The notes under the pieces are model-generated. The model searched no databases. It saw only the letters and a list, made by a program, of their open reading frames with translations, and had not been told where the DNA came from. Of a stretch of DNA of 64,000 nucleotides, positions 63,887-64,000 are shown in pieces. Each line of letters begins with the position of its first letter. Positions within the stretch are counted from its first letter, which is position 1. The stretch covers positions 2,542,001 through 2,606,000 of the forward strand of contig NZ_CP123967.1 of assembly GCF_029917005.1 (NCBI RefSeq), written 5' to 3'. The translations under genes and the position numbers were made by a program. Source of the stretch: Tessaracoccus lacteus (GTDB lineage: Bacteria > Actinomycetota > Actinomycetes > Propionibacteriales > Propionibacteriaceae).

Positions 63887-64000
63887 ATGCCGGACAACGA
63901 GTCGTACGACGCCGCACTGGTCATCAAGCAGTCCTGCGACGACATGGTCGACAGCTACGAGGATCTCGTGGAGGCCGGGGCGGCCGTCATGGGCGACATC
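63887..64000 (+). CDS. Uncharacterised small protein, partial at right edge
   Basis: First 38 codons only: MPDNESYDAALVIKQSCDDM followed by VDSYEDLVEAGAAVMGDI. Acidic and probably helical. It starts seven bases after the upstream stop, so the two are likely cotranscribed. No family can be assigned from the fragment. Confidence 0.6.
   Translation, partial: MPDNESYDAALVIKQSCDDMVDSYEDLVEAGAAVMGDI

Overview
The window is a 64 kb piece of a high-GC Gram-positive (actinobacterial) chromosome. Supporting signs are very GC-rich third codon positions, frequent GTG/TTG starts behind AGGAGG-like ribosome binding sites, an HspR-type HAIR operator in front of clpB, a SigE-family ECF sigma factor, DUF1707 proteins, a class E-like sortase fold and a MhuD-type heme oxygenase. 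The mix of sugar-uptake operons, class II aldolase and lipoate salvage would fit the order Propionibacteriales (family Propionibacteriaceae), but that placement is inference. I saw no rRNA, tRNA, CRISPR array, replication origin or prophage.

1-9023: a minus-strand operon encodes a DeoR-family regulator, the E2, E3 and fused E1 subunits of a 2-oxoacid dehydrogenase, a PHP-domain protein and a short-chain dehydrogenase that runs off the left edge. A fructose-6-phosphate-aldolase-like transaldolase diverges from it across a TTTCGAA repeat region. This looks like an undescribed catabolic module. 9024-15575: a histidine phosphatase, a DEAD-box helicase, and a repeat-rich zone in which an IS110-family element sits exactly inside a REP-like palindrome, followed by a secreted serpin. 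15633-18262: lipoate-protein ligase, and an ECF sigma factor with a membrane-anchored partner. 18537-24914: a five-gene MacAB-like efflux operon with two different adaptor proteins.

24997-40305: sugar uptake. A ROK regulator with a lone sugar-ABC ATPase diverges from a complete ChvE/GguAB-type transporter. A minus-strand L-fucose operon follows (ABC transporter, FucI, FGGY kinase, LacI regulator, FucU) with a LacI operator upstream. No L-fuculose-phosphate aldolase is present. 40512-42759: an ArsR repressor and an atypical, frameshifted heavy-metal P-type ATPase, with a palindrome across the repressor's start codon.

42805-64000: mostly housekeeping and envelope genes: oxidoreductases, class II fructose-bisphosphate aldolase, a TrmH-family methyltransferase, YceI, DedA, LemA, PyrE coupled to a sortase homologue that lacks its catalytic His and Cys, a MhuD-like heme monooxygenase, MATE transporter, PQQ-type sugar dehydrogenase, PdxH, two tandem DUF1707 paralogues, an SDR, ClpB, a secreted CAP-domain protein, MgtC and two uncharacterised genes. 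A family of long hairpin repeats with a shared GGACCGGGGAGAA core recurs in the intergenic gaps at 9.1, 10.1-10.2, 56.7-56.8 and 58.1 kb.
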